DNA of 64,000 nucleotides from assembly GCA_022484595.1 (NCBI GenBank), contig JAKVLB010000003.1, positions 62,001-126,000 of the forward strand. Direction: 5' to 3'. The notes below the pieces were generated by a model. It was not told the origin of the DNA and did not search any database. It saw only the letters and a program-made list of their open reading frames with translations. Below, in pieces: positions 54,332-63,113 of this stretch (positions are counted from its first letter, which is position 1; each line of letters starts with the position of its first letter). The DNA comes from Mageeibacillus sp. GTDB lineage: Bacteria; Bacillota; Clostridia; Saccharofermentanales; Saccharofermentanaceae. A program made the position numbers and the translations under genes.

Positions 54332-55156
54332 TTACCACTTGGGATCGCCGTAATCTCCATTGTAATTGGAACCGCCGGGGTTATTTCCCGAACTGCTGCC
54401 GCTGTTATTATTACTGCGCTGGCTGTCATACGCATCAGAACGTTCCTGATTGAGTTCGTCTTCAATTTCCTGCTCTCTGTCAGACTCTTCATCGCCTGAA
54501 TTGCCCGAATTTCCCTCATTGTCACCGTCTGAATCACTGTCTGAATCGCTGTCGGAAGAACCTGCACCGCTCTGTTGCTGCTGCTCGAGCTGCTCTATAA
54601 GCTTGTCTATCTCTTCCTTGAGAGTCTCGGCCTCAGGGTCATGTCCGTCATGGCCGTCCTTGTCTTCGTCGGCACAGCCTTCTTCCGTTAGAATGCTTCG
54701 GCAGGCGTTAAGTGAATCTATTGCGTCACTTATGTCTTCCTGAGTCTTAAGATTCTTCAGATCGATCTGCTGCAGCATTGACAGCGCGAGATTGACTCTG
54801 ATATTACATTCCGGGCTGTCTGCGCCGTCATGAGGCGGCTGACGGTTCAGAGCATCTGTATAGTCCTGCTCCGCCTGTGCATATTCACCGTTTCTGTATT
54901 CAACATTTCCGGAATTATAGTAGACAAGATACGGCTCGTTGAAGTTCATTGTATAAAGTGAATTCTCATCAAGATTGTCATACTTTCCGTCTTCATATTT
55001 GCTGATGAAATTCTCATTTATCATGTGCCTTGCGAGAAAATAATAGCTCAGCAGAAGCAGAAGCGTCGATACCACTGCAAGAATAACAAAACACCTGATT
55101 CTTGTTCTGCGAGATAACTTTCTGTCTTTATTCTTATAACTTTCAAGCTTGTTCAT
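54332..55156 (-). CDS. TPR protein with acidic low-complexity tail (BatC-like)
   Basis: The 274-residue protein has a basic N-terminus, one membrane helix (CFVILAVVSTLLLLLSYYFL near 23-42), then tetratricopeptide-like helices (LVYYNSGNVEYRNGEYAQAE near 77-96, ADYTDALNRQPP-like). The last 90 residues are low complexity: a coiled-coil stretch (LKEEIDKLIEQLEQQQQ), a run of Ser-Asp repeats at about 200-211, and an Asn/Gly/Ser tail. It is the last gene of the MoxR/VWA cluster, where BatC-type TPR proteins are typical. The acidic Ser-Asp run is outside the membrane by topology. Confidence 0.7.
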   Translation of the reverse strand: MNKLESYKNKDRKLSRRTRIRCFVILAVVSTLLLLLSYYFLARHMINENFISKYEDGKYDNLDENSLYTMNFNEPYLVYYNSGNVEYRNGEYAQAEQDYTDALNRQPPHDGADSPECNIRVNLALSMLQQIDLKNLKTQEDISDAIDSLNACRSILTEEGCADEDKDGHDGHDPEAETLKEEIDKLIEQLEQQQQSGAGSSDSDSDSDSDGDNEGNSGNSGDEESDREQEIEDELNQERSDAYDSQRSNNNSGSSSGNNPGGSNYNGDYGDPKW

Positions 55157-55160
55157 ACCG

Positions 55161-56129
55161 TCAGACCGTTCTCTTCCTCATTACCATGTAAATCTCGATT
55201 ATCAGCATAAGCATCAAAGGATACAGAAAAACATAATATGTGTCTGCGTATGTCACAAGATCCGAATCACTTATGATGTCTTCAACTATCTTAAGAATAG
55301 AACCGGTCTTGTTGTCAATATGTTCAGTATCACTGCTGTAAAGATAATCAATCCCCAGTTCATCCGCAAGACTCTTAAGCGAGTCTTCATCAAGCTTTGA
55401 CACCGCGCGTTCTCCATCTTCATCCTTGATGTATTCGCCGTTGACACGCATCGTCGAACCGTCTTCAGTACCGAATCCTATCACGGCTCCGTCGTCTATC
55501 ATGTCTGCGAGCGAAGAAAAATCCTCCCCGGTATCAGAACCGCTTTCTGTCTGGTTGCTCTCGCCGTCACTCAAGAAAAAGACCACAGTCTTCCTGTCTT
55601 CCTTGCTGCTGCTTGACCTGAGAAGTTCTTCCATAGGGTCATAGGCCGTCTCAAGTGATGTCCCCGTCGCATAGTCAGGATCAGGCTCTTTCATTGTGTC
55701 AAAGGCATCCTCTACAAGAGTAGTATCCTGCGTAAACGGCGCGAGGATCTGACCGTAGTTATCAAACTGCACCACTCCGAAATTCGCGCCCTTGAGGCTC
55801 TCCATTATCCTCCCGCATGTATCCTGAACATCTTCCATACGGCTGTTGCCGTGAAGACCGTCATCCGCCCACATGCTCAGAGTATTATCGACCACGAAAA
55901 GCACGTCCAGATTCTTCGTGTTTACTTTGGTCTCCTTGTAAGGCGTCATTATTCTCAGGTTCACACAGAAAATCAAAGCGAGAACAATTATCATGCGGAT
56001 CGTCATAAACAGCTTGCGCCTAATTGCCTGCCTGTTCTTCAGCAGATTGTAGATTATGGCAATCAGAAGAATTGCTGTCACCGGAATCATTACATAGAGA
56101 GGGATTATCGGACTTATTATTTTTTCCAT
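55161..56129 (-). CDS. VWA-domain membrane protein (BatB-like)
   Basis: The 322-residue protein has two N-terminal helices (near 7-25 and 40-58), a von Willebrand A domain from about 80 and a final membrane helix near 300. The metal-ion site reads VVDNTLSMW, a DxTxS variant of DxSxS, with ATGTSLETAYDP near 154 and FLSDGESNQTE near 185. BatA/BatB-type proteins work with MoxR ATPases in envelope or stress functions. It overlaps the end of the first VWA gene by 13 bases. Confidence 0.85.
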   Translation of the reverse strand: MEKIISPIIPLYVMIPVTAILLIAIIYNLLKNRQAIRRKLFMTIRMIIVLALIFCVNLRIMTPYKETKVNTKNLDVLFVVDNTLSMWADDGLHGNSRMEDVQDTCGRIMESLKGANFGVVQFDNYGQILAPFTQDTTLVEDAFDTMKEPDPDYATGTSLETAYDPMEELLRSSSSKEDRKTVVFFLSDGESNQTESGSDTGEDFSSLADMIDDGAVIGFGTEDGSTMRVNGEYIKDEDGERAVSKLDEDSLKSLADELGIDYLYSSDTEHIDNKTGSILKIVEDIISDSDLVTYADTYYVFLYPLMLMLIIEIYMVMRKRTV

Positions 56130-57286
56130 TGAAACTGTCCTCCCATCATAAGCGTCGCTGTTACATACGCCGCAAAAGCGAAAAGGAATATCGCCACAAA
56201 CGCATACGGCATATTGATCTGCTTGTTGATCAGCACTTCTTTGGATTCTTTGGCTTCGGTATTCTCGATGTCTTCTACAATCTGCTTCGGGGTCATTCCC
56301 TTGCCATACTCGTAGAATTTACCATCGGTCGTATTGACGCAGTCCCGAAGCTCGTCGCCCGCGCTCTTATAATCTATGTCGGTCTCAACGTCGGAAAGGA
56401 AGAAATTATTGGCTCTTCCGGCCTGACTGAAAGCCGCTTCACCTCTGAAGAGGGCATACAGCTTCACATTATACTTGCTGCAAAGCTCACACGCTTCAGG
56501 AAGTCTTACCACCGGATCTGCCCCTACAGCTTCGGTATTCTCTGTAGACAGAATTATGATCCTCGTGCGTTCTTCATCCTTAAGTGCCGGAAAGCTGTAA
56601 AGACACGAAGCGACACCGTCACCGACAAGGAAAGGTCCCTTCTCGCTCTCGTTTATGGAAGTCGCGTCATGAATCCAGGTCAGCTCCTCCATCCTTGCAT
56701 AGTCTGCATCGTAGTCATCCATAAGGTCTGACGGAATTGAGCCCTGCGACACCACATATCCGCCGTAATACTGATCGAGCTTCACTCCGAGACTGAAATA
56801 CTCCTTCAGCACGTCAAGTTTTGACTTGACGTATTCGAAATCGTCCGTAAGCGGAACATATGTGAGAGACGATGAAGAATACAGCGTCACGCCTACGCGG
56901 TCGCCGGAATCGAGCCCGTCTATTACATCTTCGAGGGCGTCAATGAATTCATCGTTCAGATCATCAAGATAAAAAGATGTGTCCATACATATCATAATGT
57001 CACGTTTCTTAACGCCGGCGGTAACCTCTTCCTCTTTATACGGATTGGCGATAATTATAACTATCGAGATAATCTCGACAATCACCGCAATCTTCTTGAT
57101 AAGTCCAAGGATAAAATGCCTGCGGCGAGCCCTTATAAACTCGGGCTGTTCAAGTACAAGACTGCTGTTGGCAACTCTCTGACCGCCATGATAACTTCCT
57201 TTACGGTTTATAAGCAACAATACAATGCACACAAGCAGGATTGCCGCGATTGATATGAAAACAAACAAAGGATATTGCAATTTCAT
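56117..57286 (-). CDS. VWA-domain membrane protein (BatA-like)
   Basis: The 389-residue protein has two N-terminal membrane helices (near 6-24 and 62-80), a VWA domain at about 95-330 and a C-terminal helix (YAFVAIFLFAFAAYVTATLM). The metal site appears as MICMDTSFYLDD: the second Ser of DxSxS is replaced by Tyr, so metal binding may be lost or altered. It is BatA-like by position before BatB-like and BatC-like genes. The gene starts 7 bases after the 158-residue protein. Confidence 0.82.
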   Translation of the reverse strand: MKLQYPLFVFISIAAILLVCIVLLLINRKGSYHGGQRVANSSLVLEQPEFIRARRRHFILGLIKKIAVIVEIISIVIIIANPYKEEEVTAGVKKRDIMICMDTSFYLDDLNDEFIDALEDVIDGLDSGDRVGVTLYSSSSLTYVPLTDDFEYVKSKLDVLKEYFSLGVKLDQYYGGYVVSQGSIPSDLMDDYDADYARMEELTWIHDATSINESEKGPFLVGDGVASCLYSFPALKDEERTRIIILSTENTEAVGADPVVRLPEACELCSKYNVKLYALFRGEAAFSQAGRANNFFLSDVETDIDYKSAGDELRDCVNTTDGKFYEYGKGMTPKQIVEDIENTEAKESKEVLINKQINMPYAFVAIFLFAFAAYVTATLMMGGQFQWKK

Positions 57287-57292
57287 TTTCTG

Positions 57293-57769
57293 TCAGCTCC
57301 ATCTCGAGATAATATCTTCCGCCATATTAATGGTGGCTGTAAACTCATCACTGTTCAGTTTGGGCGACTCACGGGCGAATTCAGGTTCATAGCAGTGCGA
57401 TACAAGCATCGTAAGAGAGTTCATTCGAAGTGCCGCAATCTCATCCAGAGTGTAATTCTGAACATCGATTCCGACGGCGGCCTTGACAAAGTTCCTTGTG
57501 ATAATGCTGACCTTTGCAAATCCGCGGCGCGAATCAATTTTGCCGGATATGACATCCTGTCTGACTTCGGTAATTTTGGCCAGATATTTTCTCTTTATGG
57601 TCTCTATCGATTTATGCACGGCGCGCGGTTCTTTATGTCTGTTACCTGACAGAAAAACAACAGCCGCAATATATCCGGCAGCTGCCAGTGCAGCCAAAAC
57701 AATACCAAGAACCTGCCATCCGCCGGCAAATGAGAAAACATCCTGAATATCTACTGTAATACCATCCAT
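57293..57769 (-). CDS. Small membrane protein of the MoxR cluster
   Basis: The 158-residue protein has one membrane helix (VLGIVLAALAAAGYIAAVVF near 20-39) followed by a basic helical cytoplasmic domain of about 115 residues. The pattern resembles the DUF4381-type proteins of MoxR operons, but I see no definite motif. It sits between the DUF58 and VWA genes with 4- and 6-base gaps. It probably forms part of the complex acting with the AAA ATPase. Its exact role is unknown. Confidence 0.62.
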   Translation of the reverse strand: MDGITVDIQDVFSFAGGWQVLGIVLAALAAAGYIAAVVFLSGNRHKEPRAVHKSIETIKRKYLAKITEVRQDVISGKIDSRRGFAKVSIITRNFVKAAVGIDVQNYTLDEIAALRMNSLTMLVSHCYEPEFARESPKLNSDEFTATINMAEDIISRWS

Positions 57770-57773
57770 AAAC

Positions 57774-58640
57774 TTATGCTCTGTAACTGACCTGACGCAT
57801 CAGAGATACAATCCCTTCTATTATGTCCTGTTCGCCCGACATTCTTACAAGGTTGGCGCCGTTATGCCTGAGGAGCGCTTCGGCGCCGCTGTAAATTCTG
57901 TCCTTTATTTCCTGTTCCTTACACTTAAGCACATCATTGGTGACCATATAAGTATCTGTATAATCGCCGCCGGAAATATCATATGAACCGCCGGAAGTCA
58001 GCATTGCGTCTTCAATGCAGACAACCATAAGTTCCTTGTTATACATGATGTTCCTGACGGATTTCTCACTGAGCCTCGACAGACCTTCAAGATCCGTAAT
58101 CATGAAAACAATCATCTCTTTTCTGAAATTAACCGCGCTGTATTCAAGAATGTCGCCTATCGGCATGTCACCTTCATCGACGCAACTCCTGTAATTCTCA
58201 GTAATGTTCAGCATTGACTGAAGGCTTCCATTGAACAGTGACCTGTAAATCCGGTTATCCTTCGCGCACACCATCGCGTAATCGACTCCTATCTCAGTGA
58301 ACAGTCTCGCAGTGACGCCAAGCAGGGTAACGGCAAGGCTGTCCTTGAGTTCGCCTGAACCGGTATGCCCTGTCATCTTTGTTCCCGTATCACAGACAAA
58401 GAGCGCAAGATGCCGCCTTTGTGCCTTATATCTTCTTACCAGCAGATCACCGGTTCTCGCCGATGATTTCCAGTCGATATCCCTTACATTATCGCCATAA
58501 ACGTACTGCGCGAGATCATCAAATTCTCTGCTGCGGTTTCTGTATGATGACAGATAATCACCTTCAAGCTGGCTTACTGCTTTTCGAAAAGTATTAAGTG
58601 ATACAAGTTCGCTTATTCTGTCGATATAATCGTAATTCAT
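57774..58640 (-). CDS. DUF58-domain protein
   Basis: The 288-residue protein has the DUF58 signature: the N-terminal EFDDLAQYVYGDNVRDIDWK, then SSARTGDLLVRRYKAQRRHL near 60-80, followed by a degenerate VWA-like fold (ALFVCDTGTKMTGHTG, FMITDLEGLSRL). DUF58 proteins are conserved partners of MoxR ATPases and are thought to act as VWA adaptors. There is no membrane helix in this version. It follows MoxR after 6 bases. Confidence 0.9.
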   Translation of the reverse strand: MNYDYIDRISELVSLNTFRKAVSQLEGDYLSSYRNRSREFDDLAQYVYGDNVRDIDWKSSARTGDLLVRRYKAQRRHLALFVCDTGTKMTGHTGSGELKDSLAVTLLGVTARLFTEIGVDYAMVCAKDNRIYRSLFNGSLQSMLNITENYRSCVDEGDMPIGDILEYSAVNFRKEMIVFMITDLEGLSRLSEKSVRNIMYNKELMVVCIEDAMLTSGGSYDISGGDYTDTYMVTNDVLKCKEQEIKDRIYSGAEALLRHNGANLVRMSGEQDIIEGIVSLMRQVSYRA

Positions 58641-58646
58641 ATTGCC

Positions 58647-59642
58647 TTACGGAGTCTGAACACTCTGCAGGATCTTGGAAATAATGTCTTCCGTTCTGAT
58701 CTTCCCCACAATTGCCGAAAAGCTCAGACTGATTCTGTGGCACAGCACGCACTGCGCGACTTTCTTGACGTCATCCGGCGTAACATATCTTCTGCCTGAA
58801 TTAAGTGCACTCGCCTTTGCCATTCTGATAAGCGCAATCGAAGCACGCGGACTCGCGCCCATCTTGACGTATTCCGCGTATTCCTTTCCGATTACTGTCT
58901 CCGGATGTCTTGTGGCATAAACAATCCGGGCGATGTAAGTCTTGACCGAAGAGTCTACATAAACCTTTGAAGTTATATCCTGAACGCGGTCTATCTCGTC
59001 GATTGACACAACCGGAAGAGCTGCCTCGCCTGACTTCTGCTGTTCCTTGAGGTTCATAATCATAACCTCTTCTTCGGCAGTCGGATACTGAATTACCTCT
59101 TTGATCATAAATCTGTCCGTCTGAGCCTCGGAAAGCGGATATGTACCCTCCTGCTCAATCGGGTTCTGAGTCGCTATAACGATGAAAACATCGCTCGGGA
59201 CCTTGTGCGTCTGGCTTCCTATAGTAACCTGCTTCTCTTCCATTACCTCGAGCATCGCGCTCTGCGTCTTTGCGTTCGATCTGTTGATCTCGTCAAGCAG
59301 CACTATGTTCGCGAAAACAGGTCCCTTAATTGTATTGAACTCTCCCACTCTCTGGTCATATATCATCGTTCCCGTAATATCGCTCGGGAACAGATCCGGC
59401 GTACACTGTATTCTCGAAAACGAGCCGCTTATTGAATCTGCAAGCGCCTTTGCAGCCGTCGTCTTGGCAAGACCCGGAACCGATTCAAGCAGTACATGAC
59501 CGTCGGCCATCAGTGCGAGAAGCAGTGCTCTTTTCAGGTTCAGCTGTCCGACAATTCTGGCTGCAAGATAGTCATAAACTTTCTTCACCGTATCACGCGC
59601 GAACGCAAATTCCTCATCACTGATCTGAATATTCTCACTCAT
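58647..59642 (-). CDS. moxR: MoxR-family AAA+ ATPase
   Basis: The 331-residue cytoplasmic ATPase has Walker A VPGLAKTTAAKAL near 55-67, Walker B IVLLDEINRSNAKTQSAMLE near 110-129 and sensor 1 FIVIATQNPIEQEGTYPLSE near 154-173. A typical MoxR lid domain follows (MGASPRASIALIRMAKASAL near 268). Such ATPases act as chaperones that load or remodel VWA-domain clients. It is the first gene of the six-gene cluster. A possible promoter lies about 80 bases upstream. Confidence 0.93.
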   Translation of the reverse strand: MSENIQISDEEFAFARDTVKKVYDYLAARIVGQLNLKRALLLALMADGHVLLESVPGLAKTTAAKALADSISGSFSRIQCTPDLFPSDITGTMIYDQRVGEFNTIKGPVFANIVLLDEINRSNAKTQSAMLEVMEEKQVTIGSQTHKVPSDVFIVIATQNPIEQEGTYPLSEAQTDRFMIKEVIQYPTAEEEVMIMNLKEQQKSGEAALPVVSIDEIDRVQDITSKVYVDSSVKTYIARIVYATRHPETVIGKEYAEYVKMGASPRASIALIRMAKASALNSGRRYVTPDDVKKVAQCVLCHRISLSFSAIVGKIRTEDIISKILQSVQTP

Positions 59643-59719
59643 AGTGTATTCTCCTTATTGTTACCCGGATGTCGGGACATCTCCCCAAGCCTTTCGGCAT
59701 CCGTTTATATAGCAGAAAC

Positions 59720-59748
59720 ATTAAAACACTAAAAATTATTAAAGTAAA
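59720..59748 (-). promoter_or_regulatory. Possible promoter of the MoxR cluster
   Basis: On the minus strand, TTTACT (59748-59743) and TTTAAT (59725-59720) are 17 bases apart. The leader would be about 70 bases. Confidence 0.45.
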
Positions 59749-59801
59749 ACATTTTTTGCAGTTATTTTGGGGCAAAATACGGCTCGTCCGGATATTTTCA
59801 G

Positions 59802-59830
59802 TTGAAAAATGGCTCTCTCATTTGTACAAT
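59802..59830 (+). promoter_or_regulatory. Promoter of the NifU-like/GGGtGRT pair
   Basis: TTGAAA at 59802-59807 and TACAAT at 59825-59830 are 17 bases apart. A small stem TTCCG-TATT-CGGAA at 59866-59879 lies in the leader just before the ribosome binding site. Confidence 0.65.
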
Positions 59831-59892
59831 AGCCATTAAGTGAATTACGACTATAAAGTCGGTTATTCCGTATTCGGAAAGGAGACAAATAG

Positions 59893-60585
59893 ATGATTTA
59901 TTCAACAGAGATCAAGAACATGTGCACTGTACATCAGGGGGCTAAGCATGGCGCAGCGCCAATCCCTGAGGAAGCAAAGTGGGTCAAGTCCAAGGAGGTT
60001 AGCGATATTTCAGGCTATACTCACGGCGCCGGCTGGTGTGCACCTCAGCAGGGTATGTGCAAGCTTTCTCTCAATGTTAAGAACGGTATTATTCAGGAGG
60101 CTCTTATAGAGACTATCGGATGCTCCGGCATGACACATTCTGCGGCTATGGCAGCAGAGATTCTTCCGGGTCTTACAATTCTTGAAGCCCTCAACACAGA
60201 CCTCGTTTGCGATGCCATCAACACAGCAATGAGAGAGCTTTTCCTTCAGATTGCATACGGCAGATCCCAGAGTGCATTCTCCGAGGACGGACTTCAGATC
60301 GGCGCAGGCCTTGAGGACCTGGGCAAGGGTCACCGTTCAATGGTTGGTACTACTTACGGTACACTCGAGAAGGGTCCCCGTTATCTGGAGCTTACAGACG
60401 GATACATCACAGAACTGGCACTCGACGAGAACGACGAGATTATCGGCTACAAGTTCGTTAATTTCGGAAAGATGATGGATTTCATCAAGAACGGTGAGAG
60501 TGCTGCCGATGCTTTGAAGAAGGCTTCCGGTCAGTACGGTCGTTGCGACGATGCGGTTAAGTTCATTGATCCGCGTAAGCAGTAA
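59893..60585 (+). CDS. NifU-like iron-sulfur cluster scaffold protein
   Basis: The 230-residue protein has the scaffold fold of the IscU/NifU N-terminal family. Cys49 (GAGWCAPQQ), Cys56 (GMCKLSL), Cys77 (IETIGCSGMTHS) and Cys106 (LVCDAI) are candidate ligands, and the GCSGMTHSAAMAAE segment resembles the GCGSAIASSS-type scaffold loop. A C-terminal extension (from about 150) is not part of classic IscU. It is the usual partner of the GGGtGRT protein, whose gene follows after 18 bases. Codon choice is strongly biased, suggesting high expression. GGAAAGGAGA lies before the ATG. Confidence 0.82.
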   Translation: MIYSTEIKNMCTVHQGAKHGAAPIPEEAKWVKSKEVSDISGYTHGAGWCAPQQGMCKLSLNVKNGIIQEALIETIGCSGMTHSAAMAAEILPGLTILEALNTDLVCDAINTAMRELFLQIAYGRSQSAFSEDGLQIGAGLEDLGKGHRSMVGTTYGTLEKGPRYLELTDGYITELALDENDEIIGYKFVNFGKMMDFIKNGESAADALKKASGQYGRCDDAVKFIDPRKQ

Positions 60586-60603
60586 TTAAGGAGGAACATA
60601 CAA

Positions 60604-61626
60604 ATGGCAGAGCTATTTGAATCATACGAGAGAAGAGAACCCCAGATTCTCAAGAAGCTCTCTGAATATGGAATCGGTTCCATAGCAGAAGCTGAGAAGA
60701 TTACAAAGGATGCCGGTCTTGACGTCTACACGATGGTAGAGAAGATCCAGCCTATCTGTTTCGAGAACGCAAAGTGGGCTTACACAATAGGTGCCGCTAT
60801 CGCAATCAAGAAGGGCTGCCGCAAGGCTTCCGAGGCTGCCGCAGCTATCGGTGAAGGTCTTCAGTCTTTCTGCATTCCCGGTTCCGTCGCAGATCAGCGT
60901 AAGGTTGGTCTCGGTCACGGCAACCTCGGCAAGATGCTTCTTGAAGAAGATACAGAGTGCTTCGCATTCCTCGCAGGTCACGAGTCTTTCGCAGCTGCTG
61001 AGGGTGCTATCGGAATCGCAGAGAAGGCAAACAAGGTTCGTAAGACACCTTTGCGTGTAATCCTCAACGGTCTCGGCAAGGATGCAGCTCAGATTATCTC
61101 AAGAGTTAACGGTTTCACACACGTTGAGACACAGTATGACTACCACACAGGCAAGCTCATTGAAGTATCACGCAAGTGCTACTCAAAAGATGCCAACTCC
61201 GCAAGAGCCAAGGTCAACTGCTACGGTGCCAACGATGTCCAGGAAGGCGTCGCAATCATGTGGTATGAGAACGTTGACGTATCAATCACGGGCAACTCGA
61301 CAAATCCTACAAGATTCCAGCACCCTGTTGCAGGAACCTACAAGAAGGAAAGACTTGAAGCAGGCAAGAAGTATTTCTCAGTTGCATCAGGCGGCGGTAC
61401 GGGAAGAACACTTCACCCGGACAACATGGCTGCAGGTCCTGCAAGCTATGGTATGACAGACACAATGGGCCGTATGCACTCAGACGCTCAGTTCGCAGGT
61501 TCTTCTTCAGTTCCGGCACACGTTGAGATGATGGGACTTATCGGCGCAGGCAACAACCCTATGGTTGGTATGACAGTATCTGTTGCGGTTTCCATCGAAG
61601 AAGCTGCAAAGGCCGGAAAGTTCTGA
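60604..61626 (+). CDS. GGGtGRT protein
   Basis: The 340-residue protein carries the motif that names its family: SGGGTGRTLHPDNMAAGPAS near 260-279. Other family features are KPICFENAKW-like (IQPICFENAKWAYTIG near 49), GLGHGNLGKMLLEEDTECFA near 100 and CYGANDVQEGVAIMWYENVD near 202. It has several Cys residues and no membrane helix. The family is found next to NifU-like scaffolds in anaerobic Firmicutes. Its biochemical role is not established. AAGGAGG lies before the ATG. Codon bias points to strong expression. Confidence 0.9.
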   Translation: MAELFESYERREPQILKKLSEYGIGSIAEAEKITKDAGLDVYTMVEKIQPICFENAKWAYTIGAAIAIKKGCRKASEAAAAIGEGLQSFCIPGSVADQRKVGLGHGNLGKMLLEEDTECFAFLAGHESFAAAEGAIGIAEKANKVRKTPLRVILNGLGKDAAQIISRVNGFTHVETQYDYHTGKLIEVSRKCYSKDANSARAKVNCYGANDVQEGVAIMWYENVDVSITGNSTNPTRFQHPVAGTYKKERLEAGKKYFSVASGGGTGRTLHPDNMAAGPASYGMTDTMGRMHSDAQFAGSSSVPAHVEMMGLIGAGNNPMVGMTVSVAVSIEEAAKAGKF

Positions 61627-61659
61627 TTATTGTCTGATTTTCAGACCGATATACATATC

Positions 61660-61692
61660 AAGGGAGTCCGCAAAATACGCGGGCTCCTTTTT
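61660..61692 (+). terminator. Intrinsic terminator after the GGGtGRT gene
   Basis: GGAGTCCGC pairs with GCGGGCTCC (one G-T pair) across AAAATAC, followed by TTTTTATTCTCTG. It lies about 35 bases beyond the stop codon. Confidence 0.85.
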
Positions 61693-61773
61693 ATTCTCTG
61701 ATTTTTGGCAGCATCGAAAACTGAGCGGGTGATACAAAACCGGATTTCCGTTTTCTTTCCTCTGTCTTCCCGC

Positions 61774-62415
61774 TTACAATTTATAGTAGTTTATATCCTG
61801 TGACGGATCGTAATAAATTCTGTCAACTGCTTCGACACGGCTCTTGTTTCCGTCAAAGCTCACAATCGTGAACGAACAGTTCGGCGGTACTCTGCCCTGC
61901 CAGAAATCTGACGGATTCTCAAACAGATGGTTGGTTATGGCGCGTATGGCACAGCCGTGAGTAGATACAAGTACTGTTTTGTTCATGTATTCCGGATTGC
62001 CCGTCAATGAATCATAGAAAGACCGGCCGCGCTTAATTACGTCTGTAACTGCTTCTCCGCCCTCTGGCGCTTCCATATTCAGCGGATCGTTGTAAAATTT
62101 CAGCAGATTTGCCTCCTGACCGAGTGCGGCAACCTGTTCGCGTGTCATTCCGTCCCATATGCCCCAGTCAATCTCTGCCAGTCTTCCGTCTGTTGTCATT
62201 TTCAGATCAGGGACCGCGGTTACCAGACGTGCCGTATCTCTTGCCCGTGTCAGCGGACTGGAAAATACAGCGTCAAACCTGATTTTACCTGTTGTCATTC
62301 CTGTCTGCCGCGCAAGCTCGATTCCTTTTGAATTGAGCGGCACATCATGTCTGCCTGCCATTCTTGACTGAACATTCCAGTCTGTCTCTCCGTGCCTTAC
62401 AAAATATATAATCAT
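61774..62415 (-). CDS. Histidine phosphatase family protein
   Basis: The 213-residue protein has the phosphoglycerate-mutase-like histidine phosphatase fold. RHGETDWN at 8-15 gives the phosphohistidine, the second Arg is in FSSPLTRARDTARLV near 51-65, and the late His is in VSTHGCAIRA near 150-159. Such enzymes act on small phosphate esters such as cobalamin or sugar phosphates. Its substrate is unknown. It starts on the stop codon of the iron-sulfur subunit gene (4-base overlap), so it is in the same operon. Confidence 0.88.
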   Translation of the reverse strand: MIIYFVRHGETDWNVQSRMAGRHDVPLNSKGIELARQTGMTTGKIRFDAVFSSPLTRARDTARLVTAVPDLKMTTDGRLAEIDWGIWDGMTREQVAALGQEANLLKFYNDPLNMEAPEGGEAVTDVIKRGRSFYDSLTGNPEYMNKTVLVSTHGCAIRAITNHLFENPSDFWQGRVPPNCSFTIVSFDGNKSRVEAVDRIYYDPSQDINYYKL

Positions 62416-63113
62416 AATCTGTCACCGCCTATAAGCTTCCATATTTTCCAGACTGACAGTCTGTTAGCATCTGACATCATCGTCACAAGGGGAAGATTCA
62501 TCGGACACACCTTTTCGCACGCCATTGATTTTGTGCAGCCCGCGAAAACCTGTTTTCTGTAGTTCTTCTCCATCGCATCTCTGTGTTCGCCTCTGCATGT
62601 TTTCGGAATCAGGTTAAGCGAAGCCATAGCCTCAGGCATCCCTTTGAAAATGTCGCCGGGAGCATAATTAGGGCATGCTTCAAGACAAAGCCCGCACATC
62701 AGGCAGAGCGCGGAGTTATTGCACGTCGCCGACACTGATGTTCCAGTTGTCTTCTCAGTCCAGAGTTCTGCCCGTTTCATGGCTTCATGCAGTTCGCTTC
62801 TGTCGACAAGAAGATCACTTATAACCGGAAATTTTCCGAGAGGTCTTATCTCAACTGTATCAGTGCCGAGTTCATCTATGAAAGTACGGCAGGCAAGGAC
62901 AGGCCTTGAGCAGACCACCATGGCACAGGCACCGCAAAGCCCGTGCTGACAGCTGTTGTCATAGGCAATCTCTGCGAGACCGGCAGAAGACAGCCTTATG
63001 TTAAGCCACTCTATAACATTGACTACGGTCACATGCTTTTCGCCGTCATAAACGAACTCCTGACAGTAGCTTTCGCTTGAACTGTCTGCCTGTCTCTTAA
63101 TTCGGATTATCAT
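62412..63113 (-). CDS. Fumarate reductase/succinate dehydrogenase iron-sulfur subunit
   Basis: The 233-residue protein has the expected cluster-binding motifs. The 2Fe-2S site is CQHGLCGACAMVVCSRPVLAC with Cys55, Cys60, Cys63 and Cys75; the 4Fe-4S site is CLMCGLCLEACP near 136-147; and CTKSMACEKVCP near 193-204 is the second cluster region. It passes electrons between the flavoprotein and a membrane or soluble partner. In a fermenting anaerobe the fumarate-reducing direction is likelier, which is inferred. Its ATG overlaps the flavoprotein stop by 4 bases. No membrane anchor subunit follows. Confidence 0.9.
   Translation of the reverse strand: MIIRIKRQADSSSESYCQEFVYDGEKHVTVVNVIEWLNIRLSSAGLAEIAYDNSCQHGLCGACAMVVCSRPVLACRTFIDELGTDTVEIRPLGKFPVISDLLVDRSELHEAMKRAELWTEKTTGTSVSATCNNSALCLMCGLCLEACPNYAPGDIFKGMPEAMASLNLIPKTCRGEHRDAMEKNYRKQVFAGCTKSMACEKVCPMNLPLVTMMSDANRLSVWKIWKLIGGDRL

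Noticed and set aside
54540-54580. DNA tandem repeat
   Set aside because: The short repeat encodes the Ser-Asp run of the BatC-like protein and is explained by coding.
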